Of a stretch of DNA of 16,636 nt, positions 1 through 7,982 are shown piece by piece. Position 1 is the stretch's first letter. Each line of letters starts with the position of its first letter. Position numbers and translations under genes: made by a program. The notes under the pieces were generated by a model. That model searched no databases. It was not told where the DNA came from and saw nothing but the letters and a program-made list of their open reading frames with translations. The stretch is from an uncultured Clostridia bacterium (lineage in GTDB: Bacteria > Bacillota > Clostridia > Lachnospirales > Anaerotignaceae): contig CALASU010000101.1 in assembly GCA_937888765.1 (NCBI GenBank), positions 1 to 16,636 of the forward strand, given 5' to 3'.

Positions 1-88
1 GAGATCCTATGGATCATTCTTTTTTCAGTTGTTCAACTTCATTTTACAATTAACGATAAAGAAAAAAAGATTTATTTGGAGAAATTCT

Positions 89-1642
89 ATGGATAAGCTA
101 TATAAACTAAGAACGTCTTTCGATATGGAAACATTCTTATATGATTTTTTTAAAACTGCTCTGATCTATATTGTCGCAACACTGATTGCCCTTTGTCTGA
201 ACGGGATGGAAGTAATCAATGACAATATCTTTGGGGTATATATGTTGGGGGTAGCTTTTACTTCCTTTGTAACCAATGGATATTTCTGGGGAAGTGTTGC
301 TTCTATCGGCGGTGTAATCGGGGTAAACTTTTTCTTTACATTCCCCTACTTTGCACTGAATTTCTGGATCACAGGCTATCCAATCACATTTACCATTCTG
401 TTTCTGATCTCTATTCTGGTCAGTGCACTGACAGGGAAAGTCAAGCAGGCTGCCATCCAGTCTACACTGGCAAGGAAACGTGCAGAAACACTGAATGAAA
501 TGAGTAAGGAAATTCTGGGGGCAAACCATCTGAAACAGATCATAGAACTGGCAGCGGCATATTTTCATAAAGCAAGCCAATGCAGCGTAATTGTATATTT
601 AGGTTCTCCCGAAAATCCCAAATTGAAAAAAATGAATCTTTTACAGGAAACGGATGAACGAATCCTGGAAAGTGTACTGGAAAAACAGGTTGCTGCCTGC
701 TCTTTTCGGCAAAAAGCCCTGTTGGGTGCAGATCGAAGCAGACAGATTCACAATTGTAAAGGCACGTATTTCCCGATGGCAACAGAAGATACCATATATG
801 GTGTTGTTGGTTTCTTGTTCGATGAAACAAAGCCTATGCCGGAAAATACATACAGCTATATTGACGTTATGATCTCACAGACGATTCTGGCATTACAGCG
901 TCAGCAGATGCGGAAACAGGCGCAGACCATTTTACTGGAAACAGAAAAGGAAAAAATGCGAAGCAATCTGCTGCGGGCCGTTTCTCACGATCTGCGTACC
1001 CCTCTTACGGGAATCATCGGCTCTGCAACTACCCTTTTGGAAAATGAAGCAGAACTGGAAGAATCCACACGCCGAAAAATGCTTGCTGATATTCAGCAGG
1101 ATGCAGAATGGCTGATTCATATGGTAGAAAATCTGTTATCTGTTACCAAAATCAGCGGAAATAAAACAAATCTGAAAAAACAGGAAGAAATTGTGGAGGA
1201 AGTCGTCGCAGAAGCGGTTTCTCGTGTACGCAAGCGTTTCCCTGAAACCGTGATAGATGTACAAGTACCACTTGAGCTGCTGATTGTGCCGATGGATGCT
1301 ACACTGATTGAACAGGTACTTATCAATCTGATGGAAAATGCCATTCGCCATTCCGGAAGTGATCTTCCGATTGGTGTGAAAGTTTCTCATAAAAAAAGCG
1401 GAGCTGTATTTACCATTTCCGATCAGGGTAAAGGCATAGATCCCGAACGGCTAGCTGATATTTTTGACGGAAAATCCACAAACGGCTCAAGCGATTCCAC
1501 CAGAGGTATCGGTATCGGACTTTCTATCTGCAAGTCCATTATTCTGGCACATGGCGGCAAAATCGTAGCAAGAAATAATACAAATAAAGGTGCAAGTTTT
1601 ACCTTTGTACTTCCCATGAAAGGAGACTCGGAAAATGTCTAA
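89..1642 (+). CDS. KdpD-like membrane sensor histidine kinase lacking the N-terminal KdpD/USP domains
   Basis: Sensor kinase that would autophosphorylate and pass phosphate to the overlapping response regulator. Seen: four hydrophobic segments within residues about 20-115 (DUF4118-like, as in KdpD), a linker/GAF-like stretch (about 140-290), an HisKA box AVSHDLRTPL with phospho-acceptor His300, then a HATPase domain with N box LMENAIRHS and glycine boxes DQGKGI and GIGIGLSI. At 517 residues it is far shorter than E. coli KdpD (about 900) because the KdpD and universal-stress domains are absent. The ATG at 89 is chosen over an upstream TTG at 29 because GGAGA lies 7 bases before it; the frame stays open to the window edge. 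The last 8 bases overlap the regulator gene, implying translational coupling. The stimulus is inferred only: potassium or turgor is the family role, but no kdpFABC genes are visible. Confidence 0.85.
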   Translation: MDKLYKLRTSFDMETFLYDFFKTALIYIVATLIALCLNGMEVINDNIFGVYMLGVAFTSFVTNGYFWGSVASIGGVIGVNFFFTFPYFALNFWITGYPITFTILFLISILVSALTGKVKQAAIQSTLARKRAETLNEMSKEILGANHLKQIIELAAAYFHKASQCSVIVYLGSPENPKLKKMNLLQETDERILESVLEKQVAACSFRQKALLGADRSRQIHNCKGTYFPMATEDTIYGVVGFLFDETKPMPENTYSYIDVMISQTILALQRQQMRKQAQTILLETEKEKMRSNLLRAVSHDLRTPLTGIIGSATTLLENEAELEESTRRKMLADIQQDAEWLIHMVENLLSVTKISGNKTNLKKQEEIVEEVVAEAVSRVRKRFPETVIDVQVPLELLIVPMDATLIEQVLINLMENAIRHSGSDLPIGVKVSHKKSGAVFTISDQGKGIDPERLADIFDGKSTNGSSDSTRGIGIGLSICKSIILAHGGKIVARNNTNKGASFTFVLPMKGDSENV

Positions 1643-2339
1643 TAAAATCAAAATCATGATCATTGAAGATGAAGAAGCAATCAGCAACTTTATCGCAACC
1701 ACACTGAAAGCAAATACATATGCTCCCCTACTGGCAAAAACAGCAGCGGAAGCCCTTTCCATGATCCCCTCTCATTGTCCGGATCTGGTGTTGCTGGATC
1801 TAGGTCTGCCCGATATGGATGGAATCGAGATTCTGAAAAAAATCAGAGAGTGGTCTTCCATTCCTATTATCGTGGTATCTGCCCGTGGGGAAGAAACAGA
1901 TAAAGTAGAAGCACTGGATTTAGGGGCAGATGACTATATCTGTAAGCCCTTTGGTACTTCTGAGCTTCTGGCTCGCATCCGCACTGCCCTGCGCCACAGT
2001 GCAAAAAGCATCGGAAATCTGCCCATTGATAATGTATTTTCCGTAAAAGGTCTGCGGATTGACTTTGATAAACGCCTTGTTTCTGTAGACGGCAAAGACG
2101 TACATCTGACACAGATTGAATTTAAAATCGTATCCCTGCTGGCAAAAAGTGCAGGTCGCGTGCTGACCTATGATTCTATCATTGCAGAACTCTGGGGACC
2201 TTATGCGGTAAAGGATAACCAGATCCTGCGGGTAAATATGGCAAATATCCGCCGCAAGCTGGAAAAAAATCCCGGCTCTCCCGAATATATCTTCACAGAA
2301 GTAGGTGTCGGTTACCGCATGGCGGAAGAAGATAAATAA
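1635..2339 (+). CDS. KdpE-like OmpR/PhoB-family response regulator
   Basis: DNA-binding response regulator, cytoplasmic partner of the kinase it overlaps. Seen: a receiver domain (residues about 5-120) with acidic pocket EDEE near residue 11, phospho-acceptor Asp55 in LVLLDLGLPDMDG, the switch threonine/serine region VVSARGEE, and the conserved lysine in YICKPFG. A winged-helix output domain follows (about 130-230), ending VNMANIRRKLEKNP and FTEVGVGYRM, typical of KdpE/OmpR-type regulators. Its 234 residues are a normal length. The ATG lies inside the last codons of the kinase. A strong hairpin terminator follows 25 bases after the stop, so the two genes form the end of an operon. The regulated promoter is not identifiable here; assignment to KdpE rather than another OmpR-type regulator rests on similarity to the family and the KdpD-like partner. 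Confidence 0.88.
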   Translation: MSNKIKIMIIEDEEAISNFIATTLKANTYAPLLAKTAAEALSMIPSHCPDLVLLDLGLPDMDGIEILKKIREWSSIPIIVVSARGEETDKVEALDLGADDYICKPFGTSELLARIRTALRHSAKSIGNLPIDNVFSVKGLRIDFDKRLVSVDGKDVHLTQIEFKIVSLLAKSAGRVLTYDSIIAELWGPYAVKDNQILRVNMANIRRKLEKNPGSPEYIFTEVGVGYRMAEEDK

Positions 2340-2364
2340 AACAATATATCAAGACAAAAAGAAA

Positions 2365-2393
2365 GCCCTCCGTTAAACGGAGGGCCATTTTTT
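2365..2393. terminator. Bidirectional Rho-independent terminator between the response regulator and the first GAPDH gene
   Basis: Perfect 8-bp stem GCCCTCCG / CGGAGGGC (2365-2372 and 2378-2385) with a five-base loop. CATTTTTTATT follows on the plus strand and TTTCTTTTTG on the minus strand, so it can end both convergent transcription units. Confidence 0.9.
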
Positions 2394-2409
2394 ATTGTTT
2401 TGGATTCGA

Positions 2410-3429
<1,020 letters not shown>

Positions 3430-3477
3430 TGGACTCTTCTCCTCTCATATATAAAAGAAATAAGTACGTTGTGATTG

Positions 3478-3506
3478 CTTATAAAGGTATTTTACCATAT
3501 CGTAAA
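3478..3506 (-). promoter_or_regulatory. Sigma-A-type promoter for the divergent GAPDH gene
   Basis: On the minus strand a -35-like TTTACG (3501-3506) and a -10-like TATAAG (3478-3483) are separated by 17 bases. Transcription would start near 3470, about 40 bases before the ATG at 3429. Assigned by eye. Confidence 0.5.
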
Positions 3507-3607
3507 GAAAAAAGCCTGCGAATTTTGGAAATTCTTTTTTTTCAGAAGTCTATACAGGAAGATATTGGATTGTTGGGATGGGTTTTATACAAAGTATCCA
3601 TTTTCGT

Positions 3608-3664
3608 GGGACTTAAAATGTCCCTTTTGGAAAACTGCCCAAAAAAGTGGGACATTTTTTGTCC
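3608..3664. promoter_or_regulatory. Two CggR-like operator boxes upstream of the divergent GAPDH gene
   Basis: Two copies of GGGAC-N6-TGTC lie at 3608-3622 (spacer TTAAAA) and 3649-3663 (spacer ATTTTT), both preceded by GT. The pattern matches the half-unit described for the central glycolytic gene regulator CggR of Bacillus, CGGGACN6TGTC, normally found as tandem copies about 20 bp apart. Here the start-to-start distance is 41 bp, roughly two such periods, with a degenerate unit (GGAAAACTGCCC) between. No cggR gene is in the window, so the regulator is inferred. Confidence 0.5.
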
Positions 3665-3680
3665 TGTTTTTATTAGAATA

Positions 3681-3710
3681 AAAAAAGGATGTTGAAAACT
3701 CAACATCCTT
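3681..3710 (-). terminator. Rho-independent terminator of the NAD-type GAPDH gene
   Basis: An 11-bp perfect stem (3685-3695 with 3700-3710) with a four-base loop is followed on the minus strand by a run of Ts. It begins 19 bases past the GAPDH stop codon at 3729. Confidence 0.9.
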
Positions 3711-3728
3711 CAGATATGCGAATCTAAA

Positions 3729-4736
3729 TTATTCGTTATCTACCTTATACATATGTTTAATCAGATCCAGAACTTTGTTAGAGTAACCCCATTCGTTATC
3801 GTACCAGCAAACCAGTTTTACAAAGTGGTCATTCAGAGCGATCCCTGCTTTTGCGTCGAAGATGGAAGTATGAGGATCTGTCAGGAAGTCTGTGGAAACC
3901 ACATCGTCTTCTGTGTAGTCCATGATACCTTTCATTTCGTTTTCGCAGGCACGTTTGATTGTTTCTTTGATTTCTTCATATGTTGCAGCTTTTTCCAGAC
4001 GACATGTCAGGTCAACTACGGATACGTCTACTGTGGGAACACGGAAAGACATACCTGTCAGTTTGCCGTTCAGTTCGGGGATTACTTTACCAACCGCTTT
4101 TGCAGCACCTGTGCTGGAAGGGATGATATTTGTTGCAGCTGCACGGCCGCCTCTCCAGTCTTTTTTGGAAGGACCGTCTACTGTTTTCTGTGTTGCTGTG
4201 ATGGAGTGTACTGTTGTCATCAGACCTTCAACGATACCAAAGTTGTCGTTGATAACTTTGGTCAGAGGTGCCAGACAGTTTGTTGTACAGGAAGCGTTGG
4301 AAACGATTGTCATATCTTTTGTATATTTATCATTGTTTACGCCCATTACGAACATAGGAGCATCAGCGGAAGGTGCAGAAATGATAACTTTCTTTGCGCC
4401 GCCTTCAAAGTGAGCAGATGCTTTATCCATTGTTGTGAACAGACCTGTAGATTCCAGAACGTATTCTGCACCTGCTTCTTTCCAGGGGATTTCATGAGGG
4501 TCCATGATATTGTAAACAGTTACTTCCTTACCGTTTACAACCAGTTTACCATCTCTTTCTTCCATTTTGCCGTTGTAACGACCGTGAGCAGAGTCATATT
4601 TCAGCATATAGATCATGTAATCTACATCAATAAAGGGATCGTTTACTGCAACGATATCCACATCACCGCGTTCCAGAGCTGCACGGAAAAACAGACGGCC
4701 AATACGACCAAAACCATTGATACCTACTTTTAACAT
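3729..4736 (-). CDS. gap: Type I glyceraldehyde-3-phosphate dehydrogenase, NAD-type glycolytic enzyme
   Basis: Central glycolytic enzyme of the cytosol. Seen: KVGINGFGRIGR nucleotide-binding start, catalytic Cys150 in SNASCTTNCLAP, substrate-binding HSITATQKTVDGPSKKDW, and C-terminal WYDNEWGYSNKVLDL; 335 residues, standard length. The NAD-selecting Asp33 (AVNDPF) and the Gly-Pro pair before SKKDW are retained, and the second half is very close in memory to E. coli GapA, so it is read as the catabolic NAD enzyme. The ATG at 4736 is chosen over an upstream in-frame ATG because GAGGAGG precedes it and the family starts here. Its leader contains an 11-bp inverted repeat with GGGACA half-sites just after the predicted transcription start, which suggests sugar-responsive control by a CggR-like repressor. 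A strong terminator follows, separating it from the paralogue downstream. Confidence 0.96.
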   Translation of the reverse strand: MLKVGINGFGRIGRLFFRAALERGDVDIVAVNDPFIDVDYMIYMLKYDSAHGRYNGKMEERDGKLVVNGKEVTVYNIMDPHEIPWKEAGAEYVLESTGLFTTMDKASAHFEGGAKKVIISAPSADAPMFVMGVNNDKYTKDMTIVSNASCTTNCLAPLTKVINDNFGIVEGLMTTVHSITATQKTVDGPSKKDWRGGRAAATNIIPSSTGAAKAVGKVIPELNGKLTGMSFRVPTVDVSVVDLTCRLEKAATYEEIKETIKRACENEMKGIMDYTEDDVVSTDFLTDPHTSIFDAKAGIALNDHFVKLVCWYDNEWGYSNKVLDLIKHMYKVDNE

Positions 4737-4771
4737 AAAAAATTCCTCCTCAAATCTTCTTGGTTCTTGTG

Positions 4772-4805
4772 GGACATTTTTTGAATCTCGGCATAAAAAA
4801 TGTCC
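4772..4805. promoter_or_regulatory. Long inverted repeat in the GAPDH leader, candidate CggR-type operator
   Basis: Two 11-bp arms, GGACATTTTTT (4772-4782) and AAAAAATGTCC (4795-4805), flank a 12-base centre. The left arm, with GTG in front, repeats the 15-base string GTGGGACATTTTTTG also found upstream of the other GAPDH gene. The repeat sits about 6-40 bases after the predicted start of transcription, where a roadblock repressor or an RNA hairpin could act. The binding protein is inferred. Confidence 0.55.
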
Positions 4806-4817
4806 AACCGCATATAT

Positions 4818-4845
4818 AGTATACCACAAAAAAAAAATTCCACAA
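4818..4845 (-). promoter_or_regulatory. Sigma-A-type promoter of the NAD-type GAPDH gene
   Basis: Minus-strand TATACT (-10, 4818-4823) lies 16 bases after a weak TTGTGG (-35, 4840-4845), within an A/T-rich tract. The leader to the ATG at 4736 would be about 75 bases long and contains the inverted repeat. Confidence 0.5.
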
Positions 4846-4903
4846 TAAAAAAATAGAAAAAAATGCCTTACGTTTCACAAAAAATACAGAAAAAAGGAAT
4901 CAA

Positions 4904-4930
4904 GGCGAAAAAAGAAGCTCTTTTCCCGCC
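4904..4930 (-). terminator. Long hairpin after the small membrane-peptide gene
   Basis: A 27-base hairpin, 12-bp stem with two G-U pairs in minus-strand RNA and a three-base loop GCT. It lies about 65 bases past the stop of the 33-residue ORF. There is no immediate T run, but TTTTTT occurs about 10 bases later, so this is a probable rather than textbook terminator. Confidence 0.5.
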
Positions 4931-4993
4931 GAGATCTGTATTTTCGGTGTGTTGTTAGCAGTTTTCCCTATTTCGTGGAATTCTATGCAAAAA

Positions 4994-5095
4994 TCAATAT
5001 TCATCCTTCTGAATCATATCGATGATGCTCAAAACTAACATAGCTGCAGATACCGCCAGAGATACTGCACTGATTACAAGACGAGATACTTTCAT
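4994..5095 (-). CDS. Small single-pass membrane peptide, 33 residues, unknown function
   Basis: Not recognised. The ORF encodes MKVSRL, an uninterrupted hydrophobic stretch of about 20 residues rich in Ala, Val, Ser and Leu (about residues 6-25), then a charged tail IDMIQKDEY. The layout suggests a transmembrane peptide or a cleaved signal-like anchor. Three features argue that it is real: a strong ribosome binding site (GGAGGGGAAGGAA directly before the ATG), a well-spaced sigma-A-type promoter 45-70 bases upstream, and a long hairpin after the stop. It stands alone between the glycolytic GAPDH gene and a divergent zinc-ribbon gene. It could be a small regulatory membrane protein or a type I toxin-like peptide; nothing in the sequence favours one role. 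Confidence 0.6.
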   Translation of the reverse strand: MKVSRLVISAVSLAVSAAMLVLSIIDMIQKDEY

Positions 5096-5139
5096 TTCCT
5101 TCCCCTCCTTCGGAAAAAGATTGCATTTTTTATGAAACT

Positions 5140-5168
5140 ATTTTATCATGTTAACCGAAAGATGTAAA
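5140..5168 (-). promoter_or_regulatory. Sigma-A-type promoter for the small membrane peptide
   Basis: Minus-strand TTTACA (5163-5168) and TAAAAT (5140-5145) are separated by exactly 17 bases. The predicted leader is about 38 bases and ends in the strong ribosome binding site of the 33-residue ORF. Confidence 0.6.
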
Positions 5169-5237
5169 GAAAATACCGTGCGTATCCTCAGAATTTGGCG
5201 GTATTCTCTGAAAATTTTAAAAAAGGATGTGAATTTT

Positions 5238-5612
5238 ATGATATTTATCGGCGGTATTTCTATGGGAAGAAAGGATTTTGACTTCCGCCAGACCATGATC
5301 TGCAAAAAATGCGGAAGATACAGCAGTATTTCTGTATTCATGGTGTATAGCTACTTCAGCTTTTTCTTTATCCCGCTGTTTAAGTGGGGCAAAAAATATT
5401 ATGCCGTATCCAACTGCTGTCAGACAGTTTATGCTCTGGATGCAGAGGTGGGACATTCTGTGGAACGTGGTGAAACCGTAACCATTCGGGAAGAGGATCT
5501 GCAGCTTGTCGGTGTTGACCGCACACAGGTACAGAATTGTCCCGACTGTGGCTATCTGCTGCAAAGCGAATATGAATACTGCCCCAAATGCGGCAGAAAA
5601 TTAAGACCATAA
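5238..5612 (+). CDS. Zinc-ribbon domain protein, 124 residues
   Basis: Function unknown. Seen: a first Cys pair CKKC near residue 21, a hydrophobic stretch VYSYFSFFFIPLFKW (about 35-48) that may touch the membrane, a CC pair in SNCCQTVY, and a C-terminal zinc ribbon CPDCGYLLQSEYEYCPKCG with two CxxC pairs. This arrangement matches small zinc-ribbon proteins common in Clostridia. The ATG at 5238 (MIFIGG) is chosen because AAAGGATGTG lies just upstream; an earlier in-frame ATG at 5148 would add 30 residues unlike the family. The gene converges with sigF, and both end in the codons for Leu-Arg-Pro-stop inside one shared palindrome. Expected properties are zinc binding and a small housekeeping or membrane-adaptor role, but no partner is suggested by the neighbours. 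Confidence 0.75.
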   Translation: MIFIGGISMGRKDFDFRQTMICKKCGRYSSISVFMVYSYFSFFFIPLFKWGKKYYAVSNCCQTVYALDAEVGHSVERGETVTIREEDLQLVGVDRTQVQNCPDCGYLLQSEYEYCPKCGRKLRP

Positions 5613-5633
5613 GGCTTCGCCTTATGGTCTTAA
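5601..5633. terminator. Perfect palindrome containing the stop codons of both convergent genes
   Basis: Fifteen-bp perfect arms (5601-5615 and 5619-5633) around the loop TTC. The left arm carries TTA AGA CCA TAA, the last codons of the zinc-ribbon gene, and the right arm carries the same codons for sigF on the minus strand. A short TTTT follows on the minus strand; the plus strand lacks a T run. Confidence 0.75.
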
Positions 5634-6341
5634 TACTTCCCGCATACGGGACAATATCTTTTTTTCGATACGAGAAACCTGCACCTGCGAAATACCGATG
5701 ACCTTCGCCACATCAGACTGTGTGCGATCCTGAAAATACCGCATCAGTATGATCTGCCGTTCTTTGGCATCCAGATGTTCCAGTGCCTCTTTTAAGGACA
5801 AGCGTTCCAGCATTTTTTCATTCTCAGAGGCATCTGCCAGTTTGTCGATCAGCTGCAGAGGCGTGTCCCCGCTTTGACTGCCCGCCGCAGGGGCATACAG
5901 ACTTTCTACTTCTCGTCCCGCTTCCAGTGCCAGAATCAGTTCCTCTTTTTCCACTTTCAGCAATACTGCCATTTCCTGCAGAGTCAGCTCCCTGTTTTCC
6001 TCTGCCAGTATCTGTTCCTGCAGCTTTCTGGCACGATAAGCAAGTTCTTTCAGTCCGCGGCTGACCTTTACCTGTCCGTCATCCCGCAGAAATCGCTTGA
6101 TTTCTCCCATAATCATAGGAACGGCATAGGTCGAGAATTTCACATCAAAGCCAAAATCAAACTTTTCAATACATTTCAAAAGCCCAATCGCACCAATCTG
6201 AAACAGATCCTCCGCTTCCCCTCTGCCTTGAAACCGCCGCACAACACTCCAGATCAGTCTTGCATTTTCCTGCACGAGCAGTTCCTTTGCCAAATAGTCG
6301 CCTGCCTGTGCTTTTCGGATAAGTTCGTAGGTATGCTCCAT
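5622..6341 (-). CDS. sigF: RNA polymerase sporulation sigma factor SigF
   Basis: First forespore-specific sigma factor, held inactive by SpoIIAB until SpoIIAA frees it. Seen: region 2 with LIWSVVRRFQGRGEAEDLFQ, then FDVKFSTYAVPMIMGEIKR (2.3-2.4), region 3, and region 4 with LMRYFQDRTQSDVAKVIGIS, VQVSRIEKKIL; 239 residues, close to the usual 250. The ATG is preceded by GAGGTGGG. It is the last gene of spoIIAA-spoIIAB-sigF, with nine bases between the spoIIAB stop and its start, which is the standard order and spacing of this operon. The stop codon is embedded in a palindrome shared with the convergent zinc-ribbon gene. No sequence sign of damage. Confidence 0.96.
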   Translation of the reverse strand: MEHTYELIRKAQAGDYLAKELLVQENARLIWSVVRRFQGRGEAEDLFQIGAIGLLKCIEKFDFGFDVKFSTYAVPMIMGEIKRFLRDDGQVKVSRGLKELAYRARKLQEQILAEENRELTLQEMAVLLKVEKEELILALEAGREVESLYAPAAGSQSGDTPLQLIDKLADASENEKMLERLSLKEALEHLDAKERQIILMRYFQDRTQSDVAKVIGISQVQVSRIEKKILSRMREVLRP

Positions 6342-6350
6342 GTACCCACC

Positions 6351-6779
6351 TCACTCTCCCTGCAATGTTTTTTCCATATAGATGCGCGTTCCTTTATCCG
6401 GCTTGCTTTTGATCCGTACATTTTCCATAAAGGTTTCCATAATGGTAAAGCCCATTCCCGAACGTTCCAGTTCCGGCTTGGAAGTATACAGGGGTTCTCT
6501 TGCCTGTTCGATATCTGCAATTCCTTTCCCCTTGTCGCTTACCTCAATATAGATGTGTCTGCCTATGTATCCACAAAAGAGCTCCACCAGCCCCTCCTGT
6601 TTTTCATACCCGTGTATGATCGCATTTGTAACCGCTTCGGATATCGCTGTCTTGATGTCTGTCAGTTCGGAAATCGTCGGGTCAAGCTGCGCCAGAAAGC
6701 CCGCCGCAAACAGTCTTGCAAAGCCTTCATTTTCGGATTTTGCCGAAAAGAATACCCTTGCCTGATTTTCATATTTCAT
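6351..6779 (-). CDS. spoIIAB: Anti-sigma-F factor and serine kinase SpoIIAB
   Basis: Binds and inhibits SigF, and phosphorylates SpoIIAA using ATP. Seen: FLAQLDPTISELTDIKTAI, then the N box SEAVTNAIIHGYE, the glycine box DKGKGIADIEQAREPLYTS, and ELERSGMGFTIME, all conserved in SpoIIAB kinases of the GHKL fold; 142 residues, as expected. The start at 6779 (MKYENQ) is chosen because family members begin here and because its ATG overlaps the spoIIAA stop as ATGA, a coupling typical of this operon; GGGAGAGG lies just upstream. An earlier in-frame start would add ten basic residues inside spoIIAA. Confidence 0.95.
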   Translation of the reverse strand: MKYENQARVFFSAKSENEGFARLFAAGFLAQLDPTISELTDIKTAISEAVTNAIIHGYEKQEGLVELFCGYIGRHIYIEVSDKGKGIADIEQAREPLYTSKPELERSGMGFTIMETFMENVRIKSKPDKGTRIYMEKTLQGE

Positions 6780-7129
6780 CCGTTTCCTCTCCCTTCTGTA
6801 TACTGCCATGCTTCTTCCATAGAGGAAAAGGAAGGCAAAAGGCTCTCCAGTCCCGATAAGCGTATGATTTCTCTGATTTTTTCATTGGCGCAGGCAATGG
6901 CAACCCGCCCTCCCAGACTCTGTACCCGTTTATATCGTCCGATCATGACACCGATCCCCGAACTGTCCATAAACGAGACCTCCTCAAAATCAAAAATAAT
7001 ATGCTTTCCGCCGACTCTGTCCAGTGTGAAATCTGCCCGTTCTCGCAGTGTCTTTGCCGTATGGTGGTCGAGTTCACCTGAAACCTGAATCAACAGGGTC
7101 TTCTTCATCTTTCTGAATTTGCATTCCAT
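6776..7129 (-). CDS. spoIIAA: Anti-anti-sigma factor SpoIIAA
   Basis: STAS-domain protein that, when dephosphorylated by SpoIIE, displaces SigF from SpoIIAB in the forespore. Seen: LLIQVSGELDHHTA at the start of the fold, IIFDFEEVSFMDSSGIGVMIGRY containing the phosphorylatable serine in the MDSSGIG loop, and a C-terminal helix; 117 residues, the same length as the B. subtilis protein. The start at 7129 (MECKFR) is chosen because AAAGGAGGG lies nine bases upstream; the longer frame adds an unlikely 23 residues. First gene of the operon, divergent from sigK. A sigma-H promoter is expected in 7130-7316 from family knowledge, but I could not place one confidently. Confidence 0.95.
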   Translation of the reverse strand: MECKFRKMKKTLLIQVSGELDHHTAKTLRERADFTLDRVGGKHIIFDFEEVSFMDSSGIGVMIGRYKRVQSLGGRVAIACANEKIREIIRLSGLESLLPSFSSMEEAWQYTEGRGNG

Positions 7130-7279
7130 AAAAAATTCCCTCCTTTCGTATTTTATGATACAGGATTTTAGAAGCATTGTTTTTCTTTTCCATCGCAATT
7201 CCCGCTTCTATTCTCTGCTCCCTGCAAAAAAAGGACAGGAAAATATCCTTTCAGACACGCACAGACAGCTGTTTTCCCG

Positions 7280-7288
7280 CATAGAATA
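7280..7288 (+). promoter_or_regulatory. Candidate mother-cell (sigma-E/K-type) -10 element upstream of sigK
   Basis: CATAGAATA fits the loose CATAnnnTA pattern of sigma-E/K -10 elements, 29 bases before the sigK ATG at 7317, with an AC at 7261-7262 as a possible -35. Short degenerate match, therefore tentative. Confidence 0.3.
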
Positions 7289-7316
7289 AAATATATCCCG
7301 CTGCGGAGGTGTCAGG

Positions 7317-7982
7317 ATGTTTTTGTATTTATCAGCGATACCGATTTTGAGCGGATTTGGTGCATCCGGTTCGTTCCCCAAGCCCCTTTCTCAGGAAGAG
7401 GAAGCGAACTGCCTGCAGCAATTTCAGACCGGAACAGAAGAAGAACGGGAGGAAGCCAAACAGAAGCTGATTCTGCATAATCTGCGGCTGGTAGCATATA
7501 TTACCAAAAAATACAATACTACACGCATAGATACAGAAGAATTGCTCTCCATCGGCACAGTTGGACTGATCAAAGCAATCCTCTCCTATAATCCTCACAA
7601 AAATATACGACTGGCAACATACTCCTCAAAATGCGTTGAAAACGAAGTAAGAATGTTTCTTCGTCATATTAAAAAATCACAAAACGATATTTCTTTGCAT
7701 GAGCCAATCGGCACAGACAGAGACGGAAATGAAATCGTAATACTGGATGTCATCAACAGCGATATTCCGGATTTTGCAGAACAGGTATACTTTTCCGAGC
7801 AATCAGAAAAAATGCTCTGTGCCGTGAAAGAACGGCTGACAGAGCGGGAACAGATTGTCATTTGCCTGCGGTATGGATTGGGGAATCGAAAAGCTGAAAC
7901 GCAACAGGAAATTGCAGAAAAGCTGGGTATTTCCAGATCTTATGTATTCCGGCACGGCTATTGTAAACGATTTGATTTTTAA
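7317..7982 (+). pseudogene. sigK: 5' part of sigma-K gene, interrupted in region 4.2
   Basis: Late mother-cell sporulation sigma factor, present only as its first part. Seen: a short hydrophobic N terminus (MFLYLSAIPILSGF), the family motif FPKPLSQEEE at residue 20, HNLRLVAYITKKY, the region 2 segment EELLSIGTVGLIKAI, then SLHEPIGTDRDGNEI and region 4 with LTEREQIVICLRYGLG and QEIAEKLGISRSYV. After Val210 the expected SRIEKRAL helix is replaced by FRHGYCKRFDF and a stop, and no other frame restores it, so a point frameshift does not explain the break. About 20-30 C-terminal residues, half of the DNA-recognition helix-turn-helix, are missing. RBS GGAGGTG is strong. The convergent serine recombinase next door suggests a skin-type interruption removed by excision in the mother cell, rather than simple decay. 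Without excision the product should bind -35 elements poorly. Confidence 0.88.
7941..7952 (+). other. Probable left junction (attachment site) of the sigK-intervening element
   Basis: The sigK reading frame matches the family through TCT TAT GTA (Ser-Tyr-Val) and diverges at TTC CGG CAC. The expected next codons are Ser-Arg-Ile-Glu, so the CGG could still be shared and the crossover should lie within about 7941-7952. The partner site was not found in the window, so the repeat cannot be defined. Confidence 0.5.

Noticed and set aside
3753..4733. 326-residue plus-strand ORF opposite the second GAPDH gene
   Set aside because: Same shadow pattern as the other GAPDH antisense frame, with near-parallel Cys-rich sequence because the two GAPDH genes are paralogous.
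3608..4805. Repeated GTGGGACATTTTTTG strings as a CRISPR or mobile repeat
   Set aside because: Two exact copies 1.1 kb apart beside paralogous promoters fit operators; there is no regular spacer array.
5874..7088. 404-residue plus-strand ORF across the spoIIA operon
   Set aside because: Runs antisense through sigF, spoIIAB and spoIIAA, all certain; no family resemblance.
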